Program-made: the position numbers and the translations under genes
Assembly (NCBI RefSeq): GCF_002162135.1
Contig: NZ_CP021382.1
Coordinates: 1,981,001 to 2,045,000, forward strand
DNA from: Cellvibrio sp. PSBB006
GTDB taxonomy: Bacteria; Pseudomonadota; Gammaproteobacteria; Pseudomonadales; Cellvibrionaceae
Reading direction: 5' to 3'
DNA length: 64,000 nt
Shown here: piece after piece, positions 37,227 through 47,453 of the stretch
How the letters are laid out: the number at the start of each line of letters is the position of its first letter
Position numbering within the stretch: the stretch's first letter is position 1
Notes under the pieces: model-generated
What the model was told of the DNA's origin: nothing
The model's database searches: none
Seen by the model: only the letters and a program-made list of their open reading frames with translations

Positions 37227-39071
37227 ATGCTGAATCGTGGAATAACCGGCGCGTTGATCGCGCTTCTGGCATTCATTCTGGCGAGCTGTAGCAGCCAGCC
37301 CACCACCGACGCCCCAGGATCAACCAGTTCCACCGCCCCTAAAGTCAAACCCCTGCTCGAACAAGCCAGCCAAAGTACATCACCCGAACGGGAAAGGCTC
37401 ATGCTGCAGGCGGCAGAATTATTGATCGAACGCAAAGATTATGACTGGGCGCGTAACCTGTTGACCGGGATGGATGCGGGCACGCTGGAAGACGATGCTT
37501 ATATCAAGTATGTCGATCTGTTGAGCAATGTCGCCCTGGAAGATGGCTCCTATTTTCTGACGCAGGGCATTCTAACCAACGTGCGGCTTGAACGACAGTG
37601 GCAACGCCTTGACCCTCAGGTTGAGATCCGCCTCCGCCAGAAGCGCGCGCAGGTCTTTGCGCTGTTAGGTGAGACGCATAATAGCGTGCGCGAGCGTATA
37701 ACCCTGGCTGCCTTGCTGACGGATCTGGAGGAAGAAGCCCGCAACCGCGAAGAGATCTGGCAAACCCTGATGACCATGTCGCAGGGCGAGCTACAGGAGC
37801 GCAGTCAAAACGAAACGGATGAAACCCTGCGCGGCTGGTACAGCCTTGCCGCACTGAGCAAGAACAACCAAACCAACCTGGAACGACAGCAGGCCCAGGT
37901 GGATGCCTGGCGGGCGCAATGGCCCAGCCATCCTGCCAACCAAAACCTTCCCAGTGATTTGCAATTACTGCGTACCTTAATCGACAACCAGCCACGCCAG
38001 ATCGCGTTACTGTTGCCGCTACAGGGACGCCTGGCCAAAGCCGGTGAAGCCGTTCGCGATGGTTTCTTTGCGGCTTACTACCGCGCCAGCAAGGAACGTC
38101 CGCTGATGCCCTTGATTCGTCAATACGACAGCAGTGGTGATGTATTAACAGCCTACGAACAGGCGGTCAGCGAAGGGGCCGAGTTAATCATTGGTCCACT
38201 GGAAAAAGAAAAGGTGGCCGAACTGAGTTTAATGCCTTCCCTTCCCGTACCGGTGCTGACGCTGAATTATCCGGATACGCAACCGGTAACACCGGTTCAG
38301 GGACTTTATCAATTTGGTCTGGCTGCCGAAGACGAGGCGCGCCAGGTAGCACGGCAGGCGTACCTTGAGGGCCACCGCTTTGCGATGGTTATGATTCCCT
38401 CGCAGGATTGGAGCGAGCGCAGTGCCAAGGCATTTACGGAGGAATGGCAAAAACTGGGGGGCACCGTCGTTAACACCAGCCAGTTTATCGGTACGGGTGA
38501 TTATTCACGGGTGATCAAAAGCTCGATGCAAATTGAGCAAAGCCAGGCTCGCGCCGTGGAACTGGAGCGGCGTCTGGGCACCAATTTGCAGTTTGAAGCA
38601 CGGCGCCGGCAGGATGTGGATATGATCTTTCTGATCGCCGATCCGGCCCAGGCACGTCAGGTAAAACCTACGCTGGCATTTCATTACGCTGGCCATATTC
38701 CCGTTTATGCAACCAGTCATATTTATTCCGGCATACCCAACCCCGGCATTGACCGCGACCTCAATGGAATTCGTTTCAACACTATGCCCTGGCTGTTCGA
38801 CAACCAAAGCCCAGAGAAAAAAATGATTGATCAGAATACCCAATCCTCGGCTATTTACAGCCGCTTACATGCGCTGGGCATCGATGCATTCCGTCTCTAT
38901 CCGCGCCTGCCCCAACTGGCGCAAGTGCCGGAGATGCGTATCTATGGCGCAACAGGCGCTTTGCATTTATTGCCTGACGGCAGAATCGAGCGCGAGCAAA
39001 TCTGGGCGCGTATACGCAATGGTGTAGCGCAGCCACTTCCGACGGTCGTTGCTGAAACTTATATCGAGTAA
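37227..39071 (+). CDS. lpoA: Outer-membrane lipoprotein activator of PBP1A, LpoA
   Basis: A 614-residue lipoprotein. The signal sequence ends in the lipobox ILASC, with the acylated Cys at residue 21. The N-terminal half is TPR-like helical; the C-terminal half (~from residue 255, RQIALLLPLQGRLAKAGEAV) is a periplasmic-binding-protein-like LppC domain. LpoA reaches through the peptidoglycan to stimulate PBP1A. An in-frame GTG at 37218 is too close to the AGGAG; the ATG at 37227 is spaced correctly. It leads the lpoA-yraN-diaA-dolP group. Confidence 0.93.
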   Translation: MLNRGITGALIALLAFILASCSSQPTTDAPGSTSSTAPKVKPLLEQASQSTSPERERLMLQAAELLIERKDYDWARNLLTGMDAGTLEDDAYIKYVDLLSNVALEDGSYFLTQGILTNVRLERQWQRLDPQVEIRLRQKRAQVFALLGETHNSVRERITLAALLTDLEEEARNREEIWQTLMTMSQGELQERSQNETDETLRGWYSLAALSKNNQTNLERQQAQVDAWRAQWPSHPANQNLPSDLQLLRTLIDNQPRQIALLLPLQGRLAKAGEAVRDGFFAAYYRASKERPLMPLIRQYDSSGDVLTAYEQAVSEGAELIIGPLEKEKVAELSLMPSLPVPVLTLNYPDTQPVTPVQGLYQFGLAAEDEARQVARQAYLEGHRFAMVMIPSQDWSERSAKAFTEEWQKLGGTVVNTSQFIGTGDYSRVIKSSMQIEQSQARAVELERRLGTNLQFEARRRQDVDMIFLIADPAQARQVKPTLAFHYAGHIPVYATSHIYSGIPNPGIDRDLNGIRFNTMPWLFDNQSPEKKMIDQNTQSSAIYSRLHALGIDAFRLYPRLPQLAQVPEMRIYGATGALHLLPDGRIEREQIWARIRNGVAQPLPTVVAETYIE

Positions 39072-39074
39072 ATC

Positions 39075-39455
39075 ATGACTTTTTCCCGTAAGGATACGAA
39101 TAAATCGGCACGCGGTGCGCAGGCCGAACGATTGGCAGAACAATTTCTTCAGGGGCAAGGGCTGGTTTGTATCGAGCGGAATTATCGCTGTGCGGCCGGC
39201 GAGATTGATCTCATCATGCGCGATGGGAATATGTTGGTGTTTGTGGAGGTGCGCCTGCGCAGCAATCGCTTTTTTACCCAGGCGGCGGAGAGCGTGAATT
39301 ACCGCAAGCAACATAAAATCACCCGCGCGGCACAATATTTTTTGCTAACCCGCAAACTCACCGACAAAGTCCCCTGTCGCTTTGACGTGATCGCGCTCGA
39401 TGGTATGCAGACGGCGAGCATTGACTGGATTAAAAGCGCCTTCAACGCTGCCTGA
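39075..39455 (+). CDS. yraN: YraN (UPF0102) endonuclease-like protein
   Basis: A 126-residue protein with the restriction-endonuclease-like core of UPF0102: the ERNYRCAAGEIDLIMRDG segment with catalytic-type E and D, followed by LVFVEVRLRSN (the ExK-like strand, here E-V-R). Its cellular role is not established. It lies 3 bases after lpoA and 78 before diaA, as in E. coli. Confidence 0.92.
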   Translation: MTFSRKDTNKSARGAQAERLAEQFLQGQGLVCIERNYRCAAGEIDLIMRDGNMLVFVEVRLRSNRFFTQAAESVNYRKQHKITRAAQYFLLTRKLTDKVPCRFDVIALDGMQTASIDWIKSAFNAA

Positions 39456-39494
39456 TGTTCTGCAAACCTTGCTCCATGCGCCATCATTGATTAA

Positions 39495-40118
<624 letters not shown>

Positions 40119-40120
40119 AC

Positions 40121-40696
40121 ATGCTGAAGTTTTCTCCAACGCTGATTCTGCTTGCGTTCGTTATGTTATTTAGCGGCTGCGCACGCTTGATTGAAGCAAC
40201 AACCAGCGAACCCATTTATGTTCACCCCGGCAAGCGCACTGTCGGCGCCACGATAGATGATCGGAATATCGAAACCATTGCCATGGTGAATATGATCAAG
40301 GCGCATCCCGGTTTGGCCGATGCTCGCATCATCGTCAACAGTCACAACGGCGTAGTGTTGTTAACCGGTCAGGTTGCCTCCAATGATTTACGCCAGCTGG
40401 CGAGTGACACCGTGAATAAGATCAGCACTGTTCGCCAACTCCACAATGAGTTACAAGTCGGCCCCTATGTGCCTATGTCCACGCGCACTTACGACACCTG
40501 GTTAACCACCAAGATCAAAACCAAACTGATCGCCAACAAAGAGATCGACAACAGCAGAGTCCGGGTAATCACTGAAGCTAAAACGGTGTTTTTAATGGGC
40601 ATGGTATCCCGCCGCGAAGCCGAAATCGTGACGGATATCGCGCGGACCACGGGTGGTGTTAGAAAAGTCGTGCGCGTATTTGAATATATCAATTGA
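40121..40696 (+). CDS. dolP: BON-domain outer-membrane lipoprotein DolP (YraP)
   Basis: A 191-residue lipoprotein. The signal peptide ends in LFSGC (Cys 20). Two BON domains follow, the first around ADARIIVNSHNGVVLLTGQV and the second around SRVRVITEAKTVFLMGMV. DolP in E. coli helps outer-membrane integrity and binds anionic phospholipid at division sites. A TTG six bases upstream is too close to the GGGAG; the ATG at 40121 fits. It ends the lpoA group. Confidence 0.93.
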   Translation: MLKFSPTLILLAFVMLFSGCARLIEATTSEPIYVHPGKRTVGATIDDRNIETIAMVNMIKAHPGLADARIIVNSHNGVVLLTGQVASNDLRQLASDTVNKISTVRQLHNELQVGPYVPMSTRTYDTWLTTKIKTKLIANKEIDNSRVRVITEAKTVFLMGMVSRREAEIVTDIARTTGGVRKVVRVFEYIN

Positions 40697-40808
40697 GGCG
40701 CGAGTCACACCTCAGTATGAATGCGCCCGGCGGCAGATCGATAAAGCAGCAATTCCGCATTGACGTGCTAGTATTGGATGCACAACAACAACTTTCGGGG
40801 ATAAGGCT

Positions 40809-41402
40809 ATGATCTCGACCATTGTGACACTGGTGATTATTGCTATTGTGGTGTTCTATGTTATCGGCATCTACAACAAGCTGGTTACGTTAAAAAATCG
40901 CTACCAAAATGCTTTTTCCCAAATCGAAGTCCAGCTCAAACGCCGCTATGATCTGATTCCTAATCTCGTCGAGACCGCCAAAGCTTATCTGAAACACGAA
41001 CGCGAAACCCTGGAAGCCGTCATCAGTGCGCGCAACCAGGCCATGGCGGGATTGAAAGCTGCCGCAGCGGAACCCGGCAGTGCCAGCGCCATGCAACAAT
41101 TAGCCGGTGCCGAAAATTTACTAACCAATGCCATGGGTCGCTTGAATGTGGTGATGGAAGCCTATCCTGACCTGAAGGCATCACAAAATATGATGCAGGT
41201 TTCCGAAGAACTCACCAGCACAGAAAATAAAGTCGCCTTTTCGCGGCAGGCTTTCAACGATGCGGTGACGGCCTACAACACCTACAGACAAACTTTCCCA
41301 CCGGTTTTCTTCGCCAATATGTTTGGCCACAGCGAAGATGCCGCCCTGCTGGAATTCGCCGATTCGGCAGAAATTCAGGCTGCACCCAAGGTTGCATTTT
41401 AA
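40809..41402 (+). CDS. lemA: LemA family membrane protein
   Basis: A 197-residue protein. One N-terminal membrane span (ISTIVTLVIIAIVVFYVIGI) is followed by the LemA four-helix domain, with the conserved YNKLVTLKNRYQNAFSQIEV and KRRYDLIPNLVETAKAYLKH segments. The function of LemA proteins is not settled; genes often pair with M48-type metallopeptidases, as here (next gene 122 bases downstream). GGGGATAAGG precedes the ATG. Confidence 0.93.
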   Translation: MISTIVTLVIIAIVVFYVIGIYNKLVTLKNRYQNAFSQIEVQLKRRYDLIPNLVETAKAYLKHERETLEAVISARNQAMAGLKAAAAEPGSASAMQQLAGAENLLTNAMGRLNVVMEAYPDLKASQNMMQVSEELTSTENKVAFSRQAFNDAVTAYNTYRQTFPPVFFANMFGHSEDAALLEFADSAEIQAAPKVAF

Positions 41403-41524
41403 ATCCTGCGATCATTGTGCCCGCTGTCGTGGCGGGCCGAACTGGCAGAAAAAAATAGCTATATATAAAGAAGGAAGATTATCAGGACGATCTCCTCGGC
41501 CACTTATCCGCAGGAACACCATCC

Positions 41525-43468
41525 ATGAACTTTTTTGAGCAACAGGATCTGGCGCGTCGCAATACCAAACGCCTTATTCTTTTATTGTGCGCTGCGGTCC
41601 TTTCACTGATTCTTATCACCACCCTACTCTTTGCATTCATCATCTTTTATTTACAGGATGGGTATACCGGTCATTTATATGAAGCTCAACATACCGGGTT
41701 GTGGCAAGGACTGTTTAACACGCTGAGTTGGGAACTATTGGGATGGATGACGCTGATAATCTGCGGTGTCGTCTTTGCCGGCAGCGCTTATAAGTTAATC
41801 CAGTTACGTAGCGGCGGCAGGGTCGTGGCGGAAGCCATGGGCGGCCGCTTGATTAATATCAATGCCAGCGACGCCGATGAGAAAAAAATCCTTAATATTG
41901 TCGAGGAGATGGCCATTGCTTCCGGCACGCCGGTGCCCCCGGTTTATCTGATAGAAGATGATGCCATCAACGCATTCGCCGCCGGCCACACACCACAAGA
42001 TGCCGTAATTGGTATTACGCGCGGATGCATTCGCCTGTTAAATCGCGATGAGCTGCAAGGCGTGGTTGCCCATGAATTCAGTCATATTTTTCACGGTGAT
42101 ATGAACCTGAATATCCGCCTGGTGGCATTGCTCAACGGCATTTTGCTGATTGGCCTCATCGGGCATTACATGGTGCGCAGCACCGGTCAGCGCCGGATAT
42201 TTCGTTCCAGCCGCGATAAATCATCCGCCGCGTTTTTGAGTGTTGGCATGGCATTGATGGTGGTCGGTTATGGCGGTACATTTTTCGGCAACATGATCAA
42301 AGCCGCCGTCAGTCGCCAGCGGGAATTTTTAGCGGATGCCTCCGCCGTCCAATTCACACGCAATCCCGGTGGTATTTCCGGTGCATTGAAAAAAATAGGC
42401 GGCTATGTCAGTGGTTCAAAACTTGAGTCTGCTAATGCGGCTGAATTCAGCCATATGTATTTCAGCCAAGGTGTGAGCACGGCATTTAATGCATTGATGG
42501 CTACGCATCCTCCGCTTGATCAACGTATAAAGCGCATAGAACCCCGTTGGAATGGGCAGTATCCACAGGTCGAAATCACACTCACAAACAACCGGCCAGC
42601 AGATGATGATAGTGTTCAGCAAACGGTTGGCAGCGCCCAATTTGCTGAAATAAGCCGCAAACAATCTATCGATATTGATGCAACACTTGCGCATATCGGG
42701 CAGCCCGATACTGCGCATATCGATTACGCACAACAGACTCTCGCCACCCTCAATGAGGCGATTCGCGAAGCAGCCCATGATCCGTTTTCCGCACGAGCGC
42801 TTATCTACGGGCTGTTGCTGAGTAAAAAACCGGATCAACAACAAGGACAGTGGCAGCTATTGGCCAAAGAAATACCGGCAAGAGAGCTTGCAGCCCTACA
42901 AAAGATTGCGCGCCTGAGTAGCGCATTATCCGAACGTTTACGCCTTCCACTGGTTGAGCTTTGCCTGCCGACACTCAAGCAGCTTTCACCGGAACAGGCG
43001 GCGACATTCAAAGGATGTATCAAGTTGCTGATTCAGGCGGATAAAAAAATCCATCTGATGGAGTGGGCTCTGCAACGCATCGTCATTCATCATTTACAGG
43101 AACCAAAGGTTATCTCCCGGCAACATGATCTGCGCGAGATGCGGAATGAATGTCAGTTGTTGCTGAGCGTCCTCGCTTATGCAGGCGCCGCATCTGACGA
43201 GGCGGCTGCACATGCTTTTCAACTTGGTGTTAACAACCTGCGTCTGGCAGCGTTAGATATTCTGCCGAAAAGTGTGGTGAAAATTGCACATCTGGATGAA
43301 GCCCTGGATCGATTAAATCAGGTAAAAGCTCTGCAAAAACCGCTGCTCTTAAAAGCCATGAGTCAATGCATTCTGCACGATGGTGTCGTCTCTATTGCCG
43401 AAGCTGAATTATTTCGCGCAATGGCAGATGGATTGGATTGCCCGGTCCCGCCCTTGCTCCCGACTTGA
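41525..43468 (+). CDS. Membrane-bound M48 family metallopeptidase
   Basis: A 647-residue HtpX/Ste24-like zinc peptidase. Two N-terminal membrane segments (~18-45 and ~70-90) precede the catalytic motif VVAHEFSHIFHGDMN (HExxH as HEFSH, ~residues 182-186); the third ligand region is REFLADASAVQF. More membrane segments lie between ~200 and 260. Residues ~340-647 form a long soluble helical extension beyond the usual ~300-residue HtpX, of unknown role. With lemA it forms a two-gene unit, suggesting membrane-protein or envelope quality control (inference). Confidence 0.9.
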   Translation: MNFFEQQDLARRNTKRLILLLCAAVLSLILITTLLFAFIIFYLQDGYTGHLYEAQHTGLWQGLFNTLSWELLGWMTLIICGVVFAGSAYKLIQLRSGGRVVAEAMGGRLININASDADEKKILNIVEEMAIASGTPVPPVYLIEDDAINAFAAGHTPQDAVIGITRGCIRLLNRDELQGVVAHEFSHIFHGDMNLNIRLVALLNGILLIGLIGHYMVRSTGQRRIFRSSRDKSSAAFLSVGMALMVVGYGGTFFGNMIKAAVSRQREFLADASAVQFTRNPGGISGALKKIGGYVSGSKLESANAAEFSHMYFSQGVSTAFNALMATHPPLDQRIKRIEPRWNGQYPQVEITLTNNRPADDDSVQQTVGSAQFAEISRKQSIDIDATLAHIGQPDTAHIDYAQQTLATLNEAIREAAHDPFSARALIYGLLLSKKPDQQQGQWQLLAKEIPARELAALQKIARLSSALSERLRLPLVELCLPTLKQLSPEQAATFKGCIKLLIQADKKIHLMEWALQRIVIHHLQEPKVISRQHDLREMRNECQLLLSVLAYAGAASDEAAAHAFQLGVNNLRLAALDILPKSVVKIAHLDEALDRLNQVKALQKPLLLKAMSQCILHDGVVSIAEAELFRAMADGLDCPVPPLLPT

Positions 43469-43562
43469 TCCTGATCACCTGTAATTATTTATGTGAGCGG
43501 TTATAATGCGGCCGTTTTGTCTCCTGACAACCATTCAATCACCAACCATTGAGGTAAAGACC

Positions 43563-44846
43563 TTGCAACTGGATCAAGCGACTCCGGAACAATTGCGCCA
43601 GTGGGAAAGCCAACTGGCTGCCGACTATCAAGCTATTCTCGATAAAAAACTCAATCTGGATCTGACCCGGGGCAAGCCCTCTGCAGAGCAGTTGGCGCTC
43701 TCGGATGCACTGGATGGAATTCTCAATGGCAACTACACCGCCGCCGACGGCACTGACACCCGCAACTACGGCGGCCTCGACGGCCTGCCAGAAGCCAAAC
43801 AATTGGGCGCAAATATCATGGATGTTGACGCCGCCAATGTATTAGTCGGTGGCAACAGCAGCCTGACCTTGATGTTTCAGGTCATGCTGACTGCCTATCA
43901 ATTTGGTCTGAAAGATGCGGCCAGCGCCTGGAAAAATGAAGGCGAAGTCAAATTTCTGTGCCCGGTACCTGGCTATGACCGTCACTACACGGTCTGTGAG
44001 CAATTAGGTATCAGCATGGTGAATGTGCCCATGACCGCCAACGGCCCGGATATGGACACCGTTGAAGCGCTGCTCAAGGCAGATAAGAACATCAAAGGTA
44101 TGTGGTGCGTGCCGAAATATTCCAACCCGACGGGCGTTGTCTACAGCGACGAAACTGTTGAGCGCATCGCCAAACTGGGCCAAATTGCCAGCCCCAACTT
44201 TCGCGTGTTTTGGGACAATGCCTATTCTGTCCATGACTTGACGCCCAATGCACCGCAATTAGCCAGCATTCTTGCCGCAACGCGTCGCAACGGCACAGAG
44301 GATTCTGTTATCCAGTTTGCCTCAACCTCCAAGATCACTCATGCAGGTGCCGGCGTTGCGTTTGTTGCAGCCAGTGCGACTAACCTCGCGGGTTTCAAAA
44401 AATTCCTGAATACCTGCACTATCGGGCCGGACAAAGTAAATCAAATCCGCCACACCCGCTTTTTACCCACCAAAGATGCATTGATGCAACATATGCAAAA
44501 ACATGCTGCCTTGTTAAATCCACGTTTCGATGCGGTACTGAGTGCATTGTCCAGCGCCTTTGATGGAACCGATCTCGGTGCATGGGAAAAACCTGTCGGT
44601 GGTTATTTTGTGTCGTTTGATACTCGCAAGAATTGCGCAAAAGAAACTGTCCGCCTGGCCGCGGAGGCCGGCGTTAAATTAACACCCGCCGGCGCAACCT
44701 ACCCCTATGGTAAAGATCCGGAAGATCGCAATATTCGCATCGCCCCGTCTGTACCAACAGTCCCCGAAGTTGTTGCTGCCATGCAAGTATTTGTGACCTG
44801 CGTAAAACTCGCATCGGTCAAACAAAAACTTGCCGGTCTGGCGTAA
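43563..44846 (+). CDS. PLP-dependent aspartate aminotransferase, AspT (class Ic)-like
   Basis: A 427-residue fold-type I aminotransferase. LDLTRGKPSAEQLALSDALD near the N-terminus and GTDTRNYGGLDGLPEAKQLG match the class Ic aspartate aminotransferases typified by Corynebacterium AspT; the PLP-lysine lies in ASTSKITHAGAGVAF. The frame is open to an ATG at 43506, but that ATG overlaps a TATAAT promoter-like box; the TTG at 43563 has GAGGT 7-11 bases upstream and yields the family length, so I prefer it. A strong terminator follows. Confidence 0.88.
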   Translation: MQLDQATPEQLRQWESQLAADYQAILDKKLNLDLTRGKPSAEQLALSDALDGILNGNYTAADGTDTRNYGGLDGLPEAKQLGANIMDVDAANVLVGGNSSLTLMFQVMLTAYQFGLKDAASAWKNEGEVKFLCPVPGYDRHYTVCEQLGISMVNVPMTANGPDMDTVEALLKADKNIKGMWCVPKYSNPTGVVYSDETVERIAKLGQIASPNFRVFWDNAYSVHDLTPNAPQLASILAATRRNGTEDSVIQFASTSKITHAGAGVAFVAASATNLAGFKKFLNTCTIGPDKVNQIRHTRFLPTKDALMQHMQKHAALLNPRFDAVLSALSSAFDGTDLGAWEKPVGGYFVSFDTRKNCAKETVRLAAEAGVKLTPAGATYPYGKDPEDRNIRIAPSVPTVPEVVAAMQVFVTCVKLASVKQKLAGLA

Positions 44847-44866
44847 CAATTGACGAACTAATCAGA

Positions 44867-44896
44867 GCCGTCGGCCCTTTGGCCGGCGGCTTTTTT
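44867..44896 (+). terminator. Intrinsic terminator of the aminotransferase gene
   Basis: A 10-bp GC-rich stem (GCCGTCGGCC / GGCCGGCGGC, one T-G pair) with a CTTT loop runs into six T, 21 bases after the stop codon. Confidence 0.92.
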
Positions 44897-45074
44897 ATAT
44901 GAATTGCCTGCCATACGCTTCCCGCCCTTTGCAAAAGACCCAAATCGTATAAAGAATCCTGTTTACCGTTGAAAAGTTTCCATCGCTCTCCTGAAACGAC
45001 ACATATACTTCGGTTAATGGTGAGCGAATATCCCTCACCCACTCGTATCTCGTTCGCACTCTGGAGATTGTCTT

Positions 45075-45617
45075 ATGGGTGTTGCTGCTAGCGTTGAGAA
45101 GTACCTGAAAACAAAGGGTGTAGATTTCACACTTCTGGAACACGAATACAGCGAAGGATCTTTTAATACTGCACGTATTGCGCATATTGATGAGACCAGC
45201 CTGGCCAAAGCCGTGCTGGTCCGCGATGAAGACTTTCATTACACCCTCTGCGTCCTCCCATCACGCAACAAAATTTTACGTCATACGCTCAATCAGATTT
45301 TTGATCGCCATATGGAGCTGGTCGATGAAGATGAACTACATGATATTTTCCGTGACTGTGCTGCCGGAGCAGTACCGGCCTTGGGTGAGGCTTACGGGCT
45401 GGATGTCATATGGGATGATGAGTTGATGCAAGCACCAATGGTATTTATTGAGGCGGGCGATCATCGGCATTTGATCTGCCTGGAACAAAGCCAATTTTCC
45501 AGGCTGATGCAGGATAAGTTGCACGATCATTTCAGTACTGAAAGGGTTCGCCTCAAGAAGCGCGAAAAAACCAGGAGCCGCAAGGTATCACTGGTCCAGG
45601 AAGAAATGCGTCTGTAA
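45075..45617 (+). CDS. YbaK/ProX-type aminoacyl-tRNA deacylase domain protein
   Basis: A 180-residue protein whose first ~150 residues match the YbaK/ProRS editing domain: VEKYLKTKGVDFTLLEHEYS, the conserved Lys in DETSLAKAVLVRD, and GAVPALGEAYGLDVIWDDEL. Such proteins hydrolyse misacylated tRNAs (for example Cys- or Ala-tRNAPro), though the exact substrate cannot be told from sequence. The basic tail (RLKKREKTRSRK) is an addition. Single-gene unit between two terminators. Confidence 0.85.
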   Translation: MGVAASVEKYLKTKGVDFTLLEHEYSEGSFNTARIAHIDETSLAKAVLVRDEDFHYTLCVLPSRNKILRHTLNQIFDRHMELVDEDELHDIFRDCAAGAVPALGEAYGLDVIWDDELMQAPMVFIEAGDHRHLICLEQSQFSRLMQDKLHDHFSTERVRLKKREKTRSRKVSLVQEEMRL

Positions 45618-45647
45618 TAGATCTCAAGAACACGAATTTACGGCAAT

Positions 45648-45684
45648 AAAAAAGCCCCGCTGTTTTGCAACAGCGGGGCTTTTT
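45648..45684. terminator. Bidirectional terminator between the YbaK-like gene and exbD
   Basis: A perfect 12-bp stem (AGCCCCGCTGTT / AACAGCGGGGCT) with loop TTGC, flanked by A-runs and T-runs, stands between two convergent genes and can end transcription in both directions. Confidence 0.94.
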
Positions 45685-45698
45685 CTATTCGGCAACCG

Positions 45699-46112
45699 TC
45701 AGTTTTTCATCGGAGCCAGCACAACATTTGGTGCGTGTGCTTCGCGCGCTGCATCAGCAACAAGTACATAAGTACCGGCATGAGCCTTCGGGTCTGCGGA
45801 GATAATCACCGTTGCCTTGGGCAACTCGGCACGCATACGCTCAATATTTGAGCGCACAGCGCGTTCATCCACACGGCGATCTTCCATCCAAATCTGGTTA
45901 TCGGCTGTGATGCGCACAAGAATATTCTGAGGGGCATCTGGTGGTGGAGGGTTGTTGTTATCTTCCGGGATATTGACATCGATACCAATTTCTTTAACAA
46001 ACGAAGCGGTTACGATAAAGAAGATCAACATGATAAAGACCACATCCAGCATGGGGGTCAGGTCAATATCGTTAGACTCGTCAGCACTACGGCCTTTTTT
46101 TCTTCGGCTCAC
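45699..46112 (-). CDS. exbD: Biopolymer transport protein ExbD
   Basis: A 137-residue TonB-system motor subunit. After a basic start (MSRRKKGR) comes DIDLTPMLDVVFIMLIFFIV, with the membrane Asp that carries protons, and a periplasmic domain beginning with a Pro-rich NNPPPPDAP. The frame is open 20 codons upstream, but GTG at 46112 has GAGGAG 8 bases upstream and starts the family N-terminus. No exbB or ordinary tonB lies beside it; the partners must be elsewhere. Confidence 0.92.
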   Translation of the reverse strand: MSRRKKGRSADESNDIDLTPMLDVVFIMLIFFIVTASFVKEIGIDVNIPEDNNNPPPPDAPQNILVRITADNQIWMEDRRVDERAVRSNIERMRAELPKATVIISADPKAHAGTYVLVADAAREAHAPNVVLAPMKN

Positions 46113-46337
46113 CGCGATTACTCCTCTAGTGTTATGTATTGCTAATGTTATATATATATGCCGCGCCGGCACAGCAAGAGCGCCATGTTACCAGTTTTCC
46201 AGGGCGAATGACTAATGCTTTATTGGCATGAAATTGGGCAAAATAACGGCTTCACCGCAGGCATATGCCCCGCATGCCGCTCGGGCGGACCTGGCCATAG
46301 AGCCCGAGGTTGTCGCCAAGTTCCCGTCTATCACCGC

Positions 46338-47399
46338 CTAATCGAACAAATCCAACTGGTAGAAGGCCTGATCCTCACGCAGATCAACAAATCGGACGCC
46401 CACCCCCAACAACCTCACCGGGCTGTGGTTGCCGCGTTCAAAGGCCTGGGCACATAACGCGTGATAATCAACCATGTTCAACGTTTGCCCTGCGCGCTCA
46501 ACAGTGGTACCGGAGAAGTCTGCGAATTTGAGCTTTACAAATATTTTCACAACCTGGTATTCGTCTTCCAAACGCCGCAACCGACTGGCCAGGGTCTGCA
46601 ATAGCTCAGGAAACTGATTCAGACAGTGGGCCAGGTCCGGCAGATCCTCCGGATAGGTATGCTCCACACTGAGTGATTTACGTCGCCGACTGGGAATTAC
46701 CTGACGCTCATCCTGCCCTCGACTGAGATCGTAAAGACGCTGTCCAAACTGGCCATAACGCTGACAAAGCTCAAACACCGAAAACTTTTGCAGATCACCA
46801 CAGGTTTTCACGTTCACTTCTGCCAGGCGCGCCGCAGTAGCCTTACCGACACCATGAATTTTGCGCACCGGTAGTTGTTGCACAAAGTGCTCGACCTGCT
46901 TCGGTGTAATGACAAATAAGCCGTCCGGCTTCCTCCAATCGCTGGCAACTTTAGCCAGGAATTTATTAGGGGCTACGCCGGCAGAAACGGTAATTCCCAA
47001 ATCCCGCTCAATTCGACTACGGATCAGTTGAGCAATTCTCGTTGCACTGCCATCGCAATGCGGCGAGTCCGTCACATCAAGAAACGCCTCATCCAACGAC
47101 AAAGGCTCAACCAAATCGGTGTATTCGTAAAAAATATGGCGCATGCGAAGGGATACTTCCCGGTAAACATCCATACGATTCGGGAGAATTATCAAGTCAG
47201 GACATAAACGCCGTGCCGTGGCTGATGGCATTGCAGAATGTACCCCATATCGACGCGCCTCGTAGTTACACGTTGAAATGACTCCTCGTCTATCGGCGCT
47301 GCCACCTACTGCAATGGGTAGACAGCGTAAGCTTGGGTCATCACGCATTTCTATCGCAGCAAAGAAGCAGTCGGCATCACAATGAATAATTTTTCGCAA
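46338..47399 (-). CDS. dinB: DNA polymerase IV (Y-family) DinB
   Basis: A 353-residue translesion polymerase. IIHCDADCFFAAIEMRD holds the first catalytic Asp, and PLSLDEAFLDVT the second acidic pair; GVAPNKFLAKVASDWRKP is the Y-family palm motif. The C-terminus QLDLFD is a beta-clamp-binding motif of the QLxLF type. Starts at TTG (47399), judged by alignment with the usual MRKIIH start. A LexA-box sequence lies ~55 bases upstream, so SOS induction is expected. Confidence 0.95.
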   Translation of the reverse strand: MRKIIHCDADCFFAAIEMRDDPSLRCLPIAVGGSADRRGVISTCNYEARRYGVHSAMPSATARRLCPDLIILPNRMDVYREVSLRMRHIFYEYTDLVEPLSLDEAFLDVTDSPHCDGSATRIAQLIRSRIERDLGITVSAGVAPNKFLAKVASDWRKPDGLFVITPKQVEHFVQQLPVRKIHGVGKATAARLAEVNVKTCGDLQKFSVFELCQRYGQFGQRLYDLSRGQDERQVIPSRRRKSLSVEHTYPEDLPDLAHCLNQFPELLQTLASRLRRLEDEYQVVKIFVKLKFADFSGTTVERAGQTLNMVDYHALCAQAFERGNHSPVRLLGVGVRFVDLREDQAFYQLDLFD

Positions 47400-47453
47400 T
47401 GGAGAGATCTCGCCCCGCAGATTACCGATAAAAAGCCATTATTTCGCATGGAA

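Noticed and set aside
46215..46457. 80-codon plus-strand frame next to dinB
   Set aside because: It runs into the antisense of dinB and has no ribosome site.
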